From an uncultured Nodularia sp. (lineage in GTDB: Bacteria; Cyanobacteriota; Cyanobacteriia; Cyanobacteriales; Nostocaceae), in NCBI GenBank assembly GCA_903911355.1, contig CAIWDD010000054.1, positions 1 through 40,834 on the forward strand: 40,834 nt of DNA, read 5' to 3'. This document shows positions 9,373 to 18,473 of this stretch, piece after piece. The position numbers were made by a program, and so were the translations under genes. Position 1 is the first letter of the stretch; each line of letters starts with the position of its first letter. The notes beneath the pieces were generated by a model that saw only the letters and a list, made by a program, of their open reading frames with translations, made no database searches and had not been told where the DNA came from.

Positions 9373-10098
9373 CTATTCTACAGACACCATGACTACTGTG
9401 ATGTTATCATGTCCACCCTGGTGTTTGGCGGCTGTAATTAGCCCATGAGAAGCTGTTTTTAGTTCGGGAGAGTGGCGGAGGTGATCCGCAATTTGCTGAT
9501 TATTCAGTTCTTCAGTGAGTCCATCGCTACATATTAATAGGCGATCGCCCAATTGAACATCTAGGGGTTGGACATCAACTTGATGCAGGTCTTTTCTGCC
9601 CAAACAACGAGATAATACATGGCGGTAGGGGTGACTTCGGGCTTCCTCTTCAGTAATGTCACCGAACTTAATAGCCCGAGCAACCCATGTATGGTCTTCA
9701 GTCACTTGTTGTAATTGGGACTCCCGAAACCGGTATAATCTGGAATCACCAACGTGACCACACCAAGGGGAATCTGAAGGGCGAAAAATCACCACCACAG
9801 CAGTAGTACCCATATCAGAGCGTTGAGGATGCTGTTGTTGATCTTCTAAAATGGCTTTATTTGCTTGCCATAGGGCATTTTCTAACAATTTGGGAGTGGG
9901 TTCATCGCTATTCCATTGGGACAGTAAAAACCCTGTTATTTCCTCGGTGGCGATGCGACTGGCTTCCTCACCCCCAGCGTGTCCCCCCATACCATCAGCA
10001 ACAATAAAAAAACGCCCATCAGGGTCGACATAGAAAGCATCTTGGTTACTAGAACGAACAAGTCCCGGATCGCTAGAACCGGTGAAGTTAAGTTTCAT
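9373..10098 (-). CDS. PP2C-type (PPM) Ser/Thr protein phosphatase
   Basis: A 241-residue, stand-alone bacterial PP2C catalytic domain. The metal-binding motifs occur in order: SNQDAF, VADGMGGHAGGE, DMGTTAVVV, GHVGDSRLYR, ICSDGLTEE and GGHDNITVVMV. It would dephosphorylate Ser/Thr-phosphorylated proteins in the cytosol; the cyanobacterial PphA targets PII, but the target here is unknown. I prefer ATG 10098; a TTG five codons upstream (10113) directly abuts the stop of the ABC1 kinase gene. The two genes are co-directional with about 15 bases between them, so kinase and phosphatase are very likely one transcription unit. Confidence 0.92.
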   Translation of the reverse strand: MKLNFTGSSDPGLVRSSNQDAFYVDPDGRFFIVADGMGGHAGGEEASRIATEEITGFLLSQWNSDEPTPKLLENALWQANKAILEDQQQHPQRSDMGTTAVVVIFRPSDSPWCGHVGDSRLYRFRESQLQQVTEDHTWVARAIKFGDITEEEARSHPYRHVLSRCLGRKDLHQVDVQPLDVQLGDRLLICSDGLTEELNNQQIADHLRHSPELKTASHGLITAAKHQGGHDNITVVMVSVE

Positions 10099-10113
10099 AA
10101 TTTTTGAGCACAA

Positions 10114-11850
10114 TTAATATGTCCGGTCATAACGGTCGAGGCGTGAAAGCAAGCGAATCATTATAACTGAGACTGCGGCTGCAATCAAACCAGCTAGCAC
10201 CGCCGGCCACACATAACGATTAACTAATAAAATTGTAGCCGAAAGAGTGAATCCACTGATAATTAGGGCGTAGGTTGTGCCTAGTTGAATATTACTCTGT
10301 CTTCGGAGTAAACGCTCCGTTTCTATAGAACGCACACGCACGCGCATATCTCCGCGTTCTAATTTTTCCAATGTATCTTCTAATCTCCGGGGTAAACCCA
10401 ATGCAGTGCTACTAACTTGCACTGCTTGCCGACTTAACTCATTGATAAAGCTGTTATTATCAGAACCATTCATATTTGTTATTAGTTGCATGGCATATGG
10501 TTGAGCAACTTCCATAAAGTTAAACTCTGGATCTAAGCCTTTACCTACCCCCTCCAGAGTAGAAAAGGCTCGCATGACAAAAGTGAAGGTGGCGGGAAAT
10601 CTAAATGGCTGATTATAGGCTATTTCATACAGGTCGTCACTGATGGCGGACACTGATTGATTTTCAAAGGGTTGGTCCATGAAATTGTCCAACATATATT
10701 GGACAGAACGCCGTACTGGCCCCATGTCATCTGTAGGTGCGATCGCTCCTAAATTTATCAGAGATTGAACCACGCGATCGCCATCTTTTTGAGCGATTCC
10801 AAACAGCGTTTCCATCAGTCCTTCACGCACATTAGACTTAATTTGTCCCATCATGCCGAAGTCGTAGAAAATTAAATCGCCATTAGGACTCACCGCAATA
10901 TTACCCGGGTGAGGATCGGCATGGAAAAAGCCATTATTGAGCAATTGTAACAAGTAAGCTTGAGCGCCCTGACGTGCTAGCACCTTGCGATCTAAACCCG
11001 CAGCTTCTAAGGCCTCATATTGGCTAATTTTAATCCCGGGGAGATATTCCAAAGTCAACACTCTAGGTGAAGCATAACGCCAATATACTCTAGGGACTTT
11101 TACCCATTCATAGCCGCGAAAGTTGCGACGAAAAGTATCAGCATTGCGGCCCTCATTGAGATAATCAATTTCTTCCCAAAGAATACGACAACACTCATCG
11201 TAAATCCCTAGCCAGTCTCGCCCCCGTCCCCATTTGGGGTGGTTTTGAAAGTAGCGGGTAATACCCTTGAGAATTTGTAAATCGATTTCAAACAGCTTCT
11301 TCAGTCCAGGGCGCTGTACTTTCACCACCACCACATCCCCGGTGTGCAATACAGCTTTGTGTACTTGGCCCAAACTAGCAGCCGCCAGGGGAATAGGTTC
11401 AAAATCCAGGAATAATTCCGGAATTTTCTTGCCTAATTCTTGCTCAATAGTGGTTTCTACTTGCTCATAACTAAATGCTGGTACTTTGTCCTGTAACTTA
11501 GCCAACTCTTCTACATATTCGCTGGGGAATATATCAGCACGGGTAGAAAATAACTGCCCGACTTTAATAAAAGTTGGCCCTAAGTCCAACAGGGTATTAC
11601 GAATCCAGACTGCTTGGGCTTTGCGTCTAGCAGCTTGCTTTTCCTCAGTTATACCGCCGGGGTAACTCCAAGATTTGTTGTACCGCCAGAGTTTGAACAT
11701 TAAGATCAAGACAAAAGACCAGATGTCTACAAAGCGCCGTCTACTGGAGTAGTTTTCCCGATTCCAACGGTATGCCTGATCTGAATAACCTGTTTCCATA
11801 TTTTTTGTGTACCGTTGGTTGTTAACCAAATCACCTGAATGAAAAGACAC
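10114..11850 (-). CDS. ABC1/UbiB (AarF) family atypical kinase
   Basis: A 578-residue protein from GTG 11850; an in-frame ATG at 11799 (561 aa) is an equally possible start. Family hallmarks are the KxGQ motif in FIKVGQLFSTRADIFP, the Ala-rich loop AAASLGQVHKA that replaces the P-loop, the lysine in VVVKVQRPG, the catalytic FHADPHPGNI and metal-binding YDFGMMG. Two hydrophobic segments near the C terminus (about 520-565) predict membrane attachment. Cyanobacterial and plastid members are linked to prenylquinone metabolism and thylakoid stress responses. It is followed immediately by a PP2C phosphatase, which hints at a paired role; that is inference. Confidence 0.92.
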   Translation of the reverse strand: MSFHSGDLVNNQRYTKNMETGYSDQAYRWNRENYSSRRRFVDIWSFVLILMFKLWRYNKSWSYPGGITEEKQAARRKAQAVWIRNTLLDLGPTFIKVGQLFSTRADIFPSEYVEELAKLQDKVPAFSYEQVETTIEQELGKKIPELFLDFEPIPLAAASLGQVHKAVLHTGDVVVVKVQRPGLKKLFEIDLQILKGITRYFQNHPKWGRGRDWLGIYDECCRILWEEIDYLNEGRNADTFRRNFRGYEWVKVPRVYWRYASPRVLTLEYLPGIKISQYEALEAAGLDRKVLARQGAQAYLLQLLNNGFFHADPHPGNIAVSPNGDLIFYDFGMMGQIKSNVREGLMETLFGIAQKDGDRVVQSLINLGAIAPTDDMGPVRRSVQYMLDNFMDQPFENQSVSAISDDLYEIAYNQPFRFPATFTFVMRAFSTLEGVGKGLDPEFNFMEVAQPYAMQLITNMNGSDNNSFINELSRQAVQVSSTALGLPRRLEDTLEKLERGDMRVRVRSIETERLLRRQSNIQLGTTYALIISGFTLSATILLVNRYVWPAVLAGLIAAAVSVIMIRLLSRLDRYDRTY

Positions 11851-11907
11851 ACTGAATCCTGAAATATTGACGAGTCAGTGTCATGTAATCATGACTAATG
11901 GCGAAAT

Positions 11908-12228
11908 TTACACAGAACTACTGCGATAACGCTGTAATTCATTACGCAAGAGGGCAATTTCTGCCCTGAGTTCGTCAATGGTGGCTTGGACATCCACAGC
12001 ATCAGCACCAGAAGACCCAGAACCTGGGGTGCTGTGACCCGCAGCTTCAGCTGCCCGATTTGCCCGTTCTAAGACCTCTTCTGTGAACTGGCGCATTTGC
12101 TCTCTGGCTTCGGCATCGAATTTGCCCAAATCGCTCAAAGCGTCGGTTATAGCCACTTCTAGGCGCTCATTAATTACTTCTGCTACAGCTCTGCCTACAA
12201 AAAAGGCTTGTACAAGAGGGTTATTCAT
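11908..12228 (-). CDS. Conserved small cyanobacterial protein with C-terminal coiled coil (DUF6825-like)
   Basis: A 106-residue protein with no signal peptide. Residues 1-30 (NPLVQAFFVGRAVAEVINERLE) form an amphipathic segment. A charged helix follows, then a Gly/Ser-rich linker around residue 70 and a C-terminal heptad-like helix (IDELRAEIALLRNELQRYR). I recognise it as a conserved cyanobacterial family, probably DUF6825, without known biochemical function. It lies 57 bases upstream of the ABC1 kinase gene on the same strand and is likely co-transcribed with it. Confidence 0.75.
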   Translation of the reverse strand: MNNPLVQAFFVGRAVAEVINERLEVAITDALSDLGKFDAEAREQMRQFTEEVLERANRAAEAAGHSTPGSGSSGADAVDVQATIDELRAEIALLRNELQRYRSSSV

Positions 12229-12313
12229 AAATTTTTGTTACGTTGCTCCGCAAGAAAATTATAACTTGCCTCTTTGCTTTAGTGCTTCTGTTAAATAGTG
12301 AGAAATTTGAAAA

Positions 12314-15016
12314 TCAAGACATTGACTGAGGATAATGCTGGGCTAAAAAATTTTCTGCCTCGGCTGTGTCTTTAATCAGTCCATCTACAGTAGCAGCAAG
12401 TAAATCATCTAATATTTGCCGATATTGCGGCCCGGGTTTGTAGCCTAATTTCTTTAAATCATTACCATTGAGTAGAGGCTGCACGTTCACTAAAACTTCC
12501 AAATAACCCCATATCTGCCGTCTGAGAGTTCGGTCTGTTTGCAAAGCGGTTAAAATCAGCATGGGTAAATCATACTGTCGCAGTAACTGCACTATTTGAC
12601 TGGGACGCTGACAAGTTGGCAATAATTCCATCACCTGTGTTTGGGCTGTAGCTAAGTTTTGCAAGCGTTGAATACCATCTTCTGGTAGGTGCAGATTTGT
12701 GGCTACCTTGACTCGGTATTGTGGTTCTAAATGGGCAATTAGGGCTTCTAGGCGCATCTCCCAGGGGATGAGGTGGTTTTGCGGGTCAAATCGTCTTAAA
12801 CAGGCTTCTAACAATCGCAATTGCTGCACAAGTGATTTATCTAATTTCAGGGTAGGATGGATACATTGCAACGCCCCTAATTCATTGAGTAGTTGTAAGG
12901 CTGATTTACCATAGGGGGCTTGGAGAATATATTTTAACTCGGCTTTGAGTCGAGTCTGTAGGGACGGGGTTTTGATGTTAGTTTGGGCTGTGCGATCGTA
13001 AACCCCACTGTTAATGGCATACTTAATAAAGTCTTTTGTTTGGGCTTCTATTTCAAATCCAAAGCGGACAGCAAACCGTACACCCCGATAAATGCGCGTA
13101 GGGTCTTCAATAAAGCTGTTGGGGTGTAATACCCGAATTTGCTTGGCTTGTAAATCTATCAAACCACCGCAGAAATCCAGTAATTCCCCAGGACGAGGGG
13201 AGGTCAGGCGCACAGCCAGGGCGTTAATGGTAAAGTCACGGCGATACAAGTCTTGACGAATGGAACTAGCTTCAACTTCCGGATTTGCAGCTGGGTAAGG
13301 ATAAAATTCTGTTCTAGCCGTGGCGATATCTATCCACAATGAGTCTAGTTCTGGGTCTTTGTGCCACAATAAGGCCGCAGTCTGAAAAGCACCATGAATT
13401 TCTAGCCGCGCCCCTGGGTAAATTTTCTGTAGGGCTTTGGCTAGTTCTACACCAGCGCCAACATCTGCTGCTTGGTGAAAGCCATCAACTACAAGGTCTA
13501 TATCTGTAATCATTAATGTCCCTGCGGCTGATTCTGCTAACAGTAAGTCTCGCACCGCACCACCTACTAAGTAAAGATGCCAACCCCGTTTTTCCGCCGC
13601 TTGGGATGCTACGGTGAGTAATTCCCACAGCTGCGGCGCTAGGCGATTTTGTAATTCTGTATTTAAGTTAGTTTTGAAGGAATTGGTGATGGGGAATTTA
13701 TTTTCCGCTTCGGCTTGATGTAATTCCCTCAGTACGTTGGTACGGGTGACAATTCCCACTAATTGCCCGTTTTCTAATACTGGTAAGCGTCCAATATCAT
13801 AAGTTACCATTTGGGCTTGAATTTCTGGCAGGATGGTGTCTGGTGTGATGCTTTTAACTTTAGTTGTCATGTAGGCTTTGACTGGTGCATGACTAAATCC
13901 GTGGTGTAGGGCAATATCTATATCCCGTCGTGAGATAATTCCCACGAGTTTTCCTTGGGTATCAACTACAGATAAACCAGAATGTCCATAACGTAATAAA
14001 ATTCTTTGTGCTTGGGAAATTGTGGTTTCCGGTCTAATTGTCCGGACTGGGGAAGACATTAAGTCTCTGGCTGTGGGAGGATGGGGAATTGAGGTTTTGA
14101 TGCCTTCTAGGAGTTGTTGTAATATTTCTTGTGTATTTCCTTGGCGCAGACTTAGGGATGCGGCTTGAGAATGTCCACCACCGCCGAATATGTGAAATAG
14201 GAGATTGAGATTTACACCGGGAATTTGCGACCTACCAATGATTGTTAAACGCAAGTCGCCTTCTTTGTGGGTATATTCGTTTGCCAGTAGTAAGGCATCT
14301 ATTTGGGTTAATTCTACAAGCTCTGAAGCTAAACTTGATAGTCCTGGTACAAAATTATCTGTTTTTATGGTCACCCAGGCGATTTTATATCCTAGTAAAT
14401 CAAAATACTCTAAGTTTTCCAGGGCTTCAGTTAATAGCTGTTGTAGTTGAGGTGATAACCCAGGGTCAAGATACGTTGAAATTACTGATGCTCTGGCTCC
14501 TTGTTGCATTAACCAAGCTAAAGCTAAAGCATCTCTGGGTGTGGCACTTTCAAATGTTAATGAGCCGGTATCTACATGAATACCTAAAGCCATGACTGTG
14601 GCTTGGACTGGTGTGAGGGCAATTTCTTGTTTTTGCAACTCTTCCACAATTAAGGTGGTACAGGCTCCCACTGGTTCAATGTGGGATTGTGTGGCCGCAA
14701 TAGTTAGCTGTTGACTGAGGTGATGATCATAAACTATGATTTCTTCTATGTTGGATAATTCTAACCATTCGGCGGCTTTACCCAGGCGATCGCGATGTTG
14801 TGTATCAACGATTCTCAAAGAACGAATTTTTTCGGGAATGACTGAACGTCTCTCGATGATGGGATACTCATCCCGGTGCAATGCTAAAAAATCTCTCACG
14901 GGGGGATGTGCGCCACCGCTAAGTACAATCTTGCTCCCAGGCAATAAACAGCTCAAACCTACCGCAGCTGCCAAGGCATCGAAATCAGCCGTGGTGTGAC
15001 AAAGAATTAAGTCCAT
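12314..15016 (-). CDS. DHH-CBS-CCA fusion: tRNA nucleotidyltransferase/poly(A) polymerase family protein
   Basis: A 900-residue, three-module protein. Residues 1-305 are a DHH/DHHA1 phosphoesterase (TTADFDALAAA, VDTQHRDR, VYDHH, and GGGGHSQAAS of the DHHA1 part). Residues about 318-430 are a CBS pair (RDLMSSPVRTIRP and KAYMTTKVKSITP). From about 470 a class II nucleotidyltransferase head follows: YLVGGAVRDLLL, the DIDLVVDG carboxylates, RRDFTINALAVRL and EDPTRIYRGVRFAVRFGFEIE. This architecture is known in cyanobacteria and a few other phyla, where CCA addition can be divided between CC-adding and A-adding enzymes. Which activity this one has cannot be told by eye. The DHH part could add exonuclease function and the CBS pair adenylate sensing. 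It starts at ATG 15016. Confidence 0.9.
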   Translation of the reverse strand: MDLILCHTTADFDALAAAVGLSCLLPGSKIVLSGGAHPPVRDFLALHRDEYPIIERRSVIPEKIRSLRIVDTQHRDRLGKAAEWLELSNIEEIIVYDHHLSQQLTIAATQSHIEPVGACTTLIVEELQKQEIALTPVQATVMALGIHVDTGSLTFESATPRDALALAWLMQQGARASVISTYLDPGLSPQLQQLLTEALENLEYFDLLGYKIAWVTIKTDNFVPGLSSLASELVELTQIDALLLANEYTHKEGDLRLTIIGRSQIPGVNLNLLFHIFGGGGHSQAASLSLRQGNTQEILQQLLEGIKTSIPHPPTARDLMSSPVRTIRPETTISQAQRILLRYGHSGLSVVDTQGKLVGIISRRDIDIALHHGFSHAPVKAYMTTKVKSITPDTILPEIQAQMVTYDIGRLPVLENGQLVGIVTRTNVLRELHQAEAENKFPITNSFKTNLNTELQNRLAPQLWELLTVASQAAEKRGWHLYLVGGAVRDLLLAESAAGTLMITDIDLVVDGFHQAADVGAGVELAKALQKIYPGARLEIHGAFQTAALLWHKDPELDSLWIDIATARTEFYPYPAANPEVEASSIRQDLYRRDFTINALAVRLTSPRPGELLDFCGGLIDLQAKQIRVLHPNSFIEDPTRIYRGVRFAVRFGFEIEAQTKDFIKYAINSGVYDRTAQTNIKTPSLQTRLKAELKYILQAPYGKSALQLLNELGALQCIHPTLKLDKSLVQQLRLLEACLRRFDPQNHLIPWEMRLEALIAHLEPQYRVKVATNLHLPEDGIQRLQNLATAQTQVMELLPTCQRPSQIVQLLRQYDLPMLILTALQTDRTLRRQIWGYLEVLVNVQPLLNGNDLKKLGYKPGPQYRQILDDLLAATVDGLIKDTAEAENFLAQHYPQSMS

Positions 15017-15191
15017 AGTCCTGTGTGGGAAATATTCGTTGGCGGGGAGGGATTGCTACGACCAACTAGAATTTAGTTCCTAATGAGTATGGTGACGCAA
15101 TTTCTGCTAGCTTAACATATGAGTAAAAACTGTTGGGTCACCCTTTAGGATATTGTATCTTTAGTATTCCGCTGTTTTGGGAGAAGCAAAA

Positions 15192-15380
15192 ATGACTATA
15201 ATATTTCAATTCGCTCTGATATCTTTAGTTCTCACATCTTTTGTGTTAGTAATTGGCGTTCCTGTGGCCTATGCTACTCCGCAAAGTTGGGTAGAATCAA
15301 AAAAACTGCTCTGGGTTGGTTCGGGAGTCTGGTTTGCTTTGGTGATTTTAGTGGGTATATTAAACTTTTTTGTAGTTTAA
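15192..15380 (+). CDS. psbZ: Photosystem II protein PsbZ (Ycf9)
   Basis: A 62-residue protein, the exact family length, with two transmembrane helices. The first ends in [11 protein letters not shown], the loop is [13 protein letters not shown], and the second is [18 protein letters not shown]. PsbZ sits at the edge of the PSII core near CP43 and stabilises the interaction with PsbK and Ycf12. ATG 15192 follows GGGAGAAGC at a good spacing. It is transcribed away from the CCA-fusion gene, so the 175 bases between them should hold both promoters. Confidence 0.97.
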   Translation: MTIIFQFALISLVLTSFVLVIGVPVAYATPQSWVESKKLLWVGSGVWFALVILVGILNFFVV

Positions 15381-15435
15381 GCGATCGCTGAGGTCTATTT
15401 CGCCAAAATAGCATAGCGCCGGAGCAGAAGAGCCA

Positions 15436-15464
15436 AGAACAAGATTGTCCTGTTATCTTGTTCT
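15436..15464 (+). terminator. Hairpin behind psbZ
   Basis: Perfect 10-base stem AGAACAAGAT/ATCTTGTTCT with a 9-base loop, 56 bases after the psbZ stop. A longer imperfect outer stem (GGAGCAGAAGAGC near 15421 and GCTCTCCTGCTCT near 15479) encloses it. There is no strong T-run, so it may be a repeat or RNA-stabilising structure rather than a classical terminator. Confidence 0.5.
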
Positions 15465-15548
15465 ATTTACATAACTGTGCTCTCCTGCTCTTCAGCATTG
15501 AAGGAAGAAATGTATATTGGCCAGAGTATAGTTGATTAAGAGGCAGTC

Positions 15549-16130
15549 ATGGCAGTTTTTGAGGGAACTTTTGCTCCACCAGCCGAACCGTTACATTTAG
15601 CAGTGGTTGTGGCTCGATTCAACGACCTTGTTACCGGGAAGCTGTTAGAGGGTTGTCAAGATTGCTTGAAACGCCACGGTGTAGACCCAGACCCCTATGG
15701 TAGTCAGGTAGACTATGTTTGGGTTCCGGGAAGTTTTGAAGTACCTCTGGTAGCTCGCCAACTCGCACTTTCCCATCGTTATGATGCGGTAATTTGTCTA
15801 GGTGCTGTCATTAGGGGACAAACGCCTCATTTTGATTATGTATCTGCTGAAGTTTCTAAGGGGATTGCCGCCGCTAGCTTCCAAACTGGTGTGCCGGTAA
15901 TTTTTGGCATTTTGACCGTGGATACCATGCAGCAAGCTTTAGAGCGGGCGGGTATTAAAGGCAATCATGGTTGGGATTATGCCATGAACGCTCTGGAAAT
16001 GGCTAACCTGATGCGACAATTGCGATCTAGTCTCACAGAGTTATCCCCCCAGAATGGCCAGTCTTTACCAGGATCTTTTTCTAGTGCAAGTTTGGGCAGT
16101 TTAGTCGCAGAGTCAAAAGAAGTAGGCTGA
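15549..16130 (+). CDS. ribH: 6,7-dimethyl-8-ribityllumazine synthase
   Basis: A 193-residue protein. It condenses the ribityl-diaminouracil with dihydroxybutanone phosphate, the step before riboflavin synthase. Family motifs are [40 protein letters not shown] (with the catalytic His following the GQTPHF stretch), [11 protein letters not shown] and [18 protein letters not shown]. The last 30 residues are a Ser-rich extension that is not part of the fold. It starts at ATG 15549 with AGAGG upstream. No FMN riboswitch is obvious in the 168 bases before it, and other rib genes are not nearby. Confidence 0.96.
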   Translation: MAVFEGTFAPPAEPLHLAVVVARFNDLVTGKLLEGCQDCLKRHGVDPDPYGSQVDYVWVPGSFEVPLVARQLALSHRYDAVICLGAVIRGQTPHFDYVSAEVSKGIAAASFQTGVPVIFGILTVDTMQQALERAGIKGNHGWDYAMNALEMANLMRQLRSSLTELSPQNGQSLPGSFSSASLGSLVAESKEVG

Positions 16131-16149
16131 GACTGGTTCTGAGTGGCTC

Positions 16150-16175
16150 CGCTCCTCTCCTTGTCCAGGAGAGGG
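16150..16175 (+). terminator. Hairpin behind ribH
   Basis: Stem CCTCTCC/GGAGAGG around a TTGTCCA loop, followed by GAAAA. It belongs to the same CCTCCCCTTGTC-type hairpin family seen at 28474-28495. Confidence 0.5.
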
Positions 16176-16264
16176 AAAACTGGCAAAAAAAAATTTATCA
16201 GATGTCAAAATTGGGGGTTGACAAATAAAAATATATCTGAGAATATAAATAAAAGATGGAAATT

Positions 16265-16336
16265 GCGGGTATAGCTCAGTGGTAGAGCGTCACCTTGCCA
16301 AGGTGAATGTCGCGCGTTCGAATCGCGTTACCCGCT
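16265..16336 (+). tRNA. tRNA-Gly (anticodon GCC)
   Basis: The cloverleaf can be folded by eye. The acceptor GCGGGTA pairs with TACCCGC and is followed by discriminator T. The D arm holds AGCTCAGTGGTAGAGC, the anticodon stem is TCACC/GGTGA with loop TTGCCAA (anticodon GCC), and the T arm contains GTTCGAATC. The CCA end is not encoded. Confidence 0.97.
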
Positions 16337-16578
16337 TGTAAAAAGTAAAAACTCTAAGTTAATATATATACTAAGAGCATTTACATTGAGTTAGAGAGTT
16401 TGGGGTGTAGTCAACTTGTATTTTATGGGTGTACTACACATGATATAGTATCGATATTGGAATGGCAGCATGATATACCATCTGCTGGGGATTTATATGG
16501 GGGAACCAAACCCCAAACTATTGAGGGAAGGTATTCTCTTCACAACAAGAAACACACGCTCAAGTTATTAGAACGCTT

Positions 16579-16986
16579 GTGCCATCTCAAAAACCCGAAA
16601 AAATTGACTTGAATGGGGAATATATCTGTCCGTGCCGTCGCCAAGGACAGTTAGTTCCAATTACACTTACAGAAGCATTTGGTTGCGATCGCTGTCAACA
16701 AATCTTTGTAGTGCAAGATAATGGACATATCCTAGAACAACTTCCAACTAGCTATCCTTACCAGCGAGCCTGGTACTGGACGGGAAATAGTTGGCGTGTT
16801 GTGCCTACTCAGATGAGACAAAGCTATCTACCTATAGCATTAGGGATTATTTTCGTGCTAGTGATTATATGGTTACCATTAGCACTGCAATTGGCAAATA
16901 GTTCTAGAATTATTGCTTGGGCAATAGTAGCTGTACTGTTGGCTATTCTGCCAGCACTGATGGTCTGGCTTACTTACAGACGTTAA
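16579..16986 (+). CDS. Conserved cyanobacterial membrane protein with N-terminal zinc-ribbon-like motif
   Basis: A 135-residue protein from GTG 16579. The N terminus has CPC (about residue 17) and GCDRCQQIF (about residue 35), a CxC...CxxC pattern that suggests a zinc site. A Trp/Tyr-rich stretch follows, then two transmembrane helices (about 86-108 and 112-132) ending in a short basic tail. I recognise the family as conserved in cyanobacteria but know no function. The stop is 4 bases before the ProA-like gene, so they are almost certainly co-transcribed. Confidence 0.75.
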   Translation: MPSQKPEKIDLNGEYICPCRRQGQLVPITLTEAFGCDRCQQIFVVQDNGHILEQLPTSYPYQRAWYWTGNSWRVVPTQMRQSYLPIALGIIFVLVIIWLPLALQLANSSRIIAWAIVAVLLAILPALMVWLTYRR

Positions 16987-16990
16987 TTCA

Positions 16991-18256
16991 ATGACTGTTG
17001 AAGTTTTGGATGATTACCCTGAACCTATTAATAGCGCTAAACGCGCTTATCAAGCTTCCCTTAACTTAGGGTATACCAAGGGATTAGACCGCAGTCGGGC
17101 TGTGTTGGCAATGGCTCAGGCGCTAGCAAATTCCTTTGACGACATTTTAGAAGCCAACACTTTGGATTTAGAAGCCAGCAAAGAAATGGCTGTACCAGAG
17201 TTGATTTTAGATTGGCTAAAGCTGACTCCCACTAGGTTAGAAGCAGCAGTAGAAATTCTGCAAAGGTTAGGAGAAATTTCCGACCCCTTACGGCGAGTCA
17301 GAACTGCTAACTATCAACTAGAAGATTCTCAAAGTTACACTCAGTTAATGCCTTTGGGAGTGATTGGATTTATTTATGAGGCTTTTCCTGATTTAGGGGC
17401 GATCGCCGCCGGTTTATGTATCAAGACTGGCAATAGTATTATACTCAAAGGCAGTACAGAGGGGAGTCATTCCAACCAGGCCATAGCCAATGTCTTGCAA
17501 AGCGCCATTGAGGAAGTTGGTTTACCCTCTGGCTGTGTGGAACTGATTAAGGCAGAACACGGTGCTTCCATGCGAGATTTAGTTACCCAAGACAAATATG
17601 TGAACTTAGTCATACCCTACGGACGTTTTAGCTTAGTCCAGCAGGTAATGCGGCAGTCAACTTGTCCAGTGTTAAAGTCAGCAATGGGTAACTGTTACCT
17701 TTACTGGTCTGTGAATAGCAGCTTAGAGATGGTACGCTGGATGATTATAGATAGCCACGAAAGCGAACCAGACCCAGTAAACGCCATAGAAAAAGTATTA
17801 ATTCATCGCCAGGCCTTGCCATCATCTTTAGCAGTTCTGTGGAACAGCTTGCAAGAAAAAGGCTTTCAAATTAAAGGAGATGAAGAACTGGTAGCAGAGT
17901 TTCCCCACCTACAACCGGTCAAAGCAGGTGAATGGGGTAGCGCTTATTTAACAAGAACCGTATCATTTAAACTGGTAGATACTTTAGAAGATGCGATCGC
18001 TTGGATTAATCAATATAGTAGCGGACACGCTGACTGTATTGCCACAGAATCCTATCAAGAAAGTCGCCAGTTTGCCTTGGGGGTGAATAGCGCCTCCACC
18101 TACATCAACACTTCTCCCCGGTTTTCTCGTAACCCTTCCCGTGGAGATTCAGTATTTCTGGGTATGTCTAACCAAAAAGGACACCGCAGGGGGTTTGTTA
18201 GCCTAGAAACTTTAACTACTGCTAAACATATTATTCAAGGCAATGGGCGGTTTTAG
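16991..18256 (+). CDS. ProA-like (glutamate-5-semialdehyde dehydrogenase family) paralogue lacking the catalytic cysteine
   Basis: A 421-residue aldehyde-dehydrogenase-fold protein that aligns with ProA from end to end: PLGVIGFIYEAFPD, CIKTGNSIILKGSTEGSHSN, the NLVIPYG segment, MGNCYLYW and the C-terminal GHRRGFVSLETLTT. In canonical ProA the nucleophile lies in a PGVCNAxET motif. Here the aligned segment is PDPVNAIEK, so the Cys is replaced by Val263. The usual IPRGG is IPYGR and the HARGP loop is HRRGF. It may therefore not reduce glutamyl phosphate. It could be a non-catalytic or repurposed paralogue; cyanobacteria often carry a second ProA-like gene. It lies 4 bases behind the small zinc-ribbon protein gene. 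Confidence 0.87.
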   Translation: MTVEVLDDYPEPINSAKRAYQASLNLGYTKGLDRSRAVLAMAQALANSFDDILEANTLDLEASKEMAVPELILDWLKLTPTRLEAAVEILQRLGEISDPLRRVRTANYQLEDSQSYTQLMPLGVIGFIYEAFPDLGAIAAGLCIKTGNSIILKGSTEGSHSNQAIANVLQSAIEEVGLPSGCVELIKAEHGASMRDLVTQDKYVNLVIPYGRFSLVQQVMRQSTCPVLKSAMGNCYLYWSVNSSLEMVRWMIIDSHESEPDPVNAIEKVLIHRQALPSSLAVLWNSLQEKGFQIKGDEELVAEFPHLQPVKAGEWGSAYLTRTVSFKLVDTLEDAIAWINQYSSGHADCIATESYQESRQFALGVNSASTYINTSPRFSRNPSRGDSVFLGMSNQKGHRRGFVSLETLTTAKHIIQGNGRF

Positions 18257-18473
18257 AAGTGAACAGAGAAGTCAAGCTGTATTTTACCCCAGTTGTGGAG
18301 TTCCCTTAGTCACATTGAGAAACTGGTATCCACCAGTTAAACCCTGAGGTGGTGGGGGATTTGCGAAAACCTATTTAGCGGTAGATATTCATAAGCGGGG
18401 GCAGATAACCTTGGACTCACCACAAACGGCTTTCGACCGTTCCCTACCACGAATTGTTAGCTAGCTGTTGCTT

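Noticed and set aside
16400-16612. 70-codon plus-strand frame after tRNA-Gly
   Set aside because: It overlaps the start of the better supported zinc-ribbon membrane protein gene in another phase and has no family resemblance.
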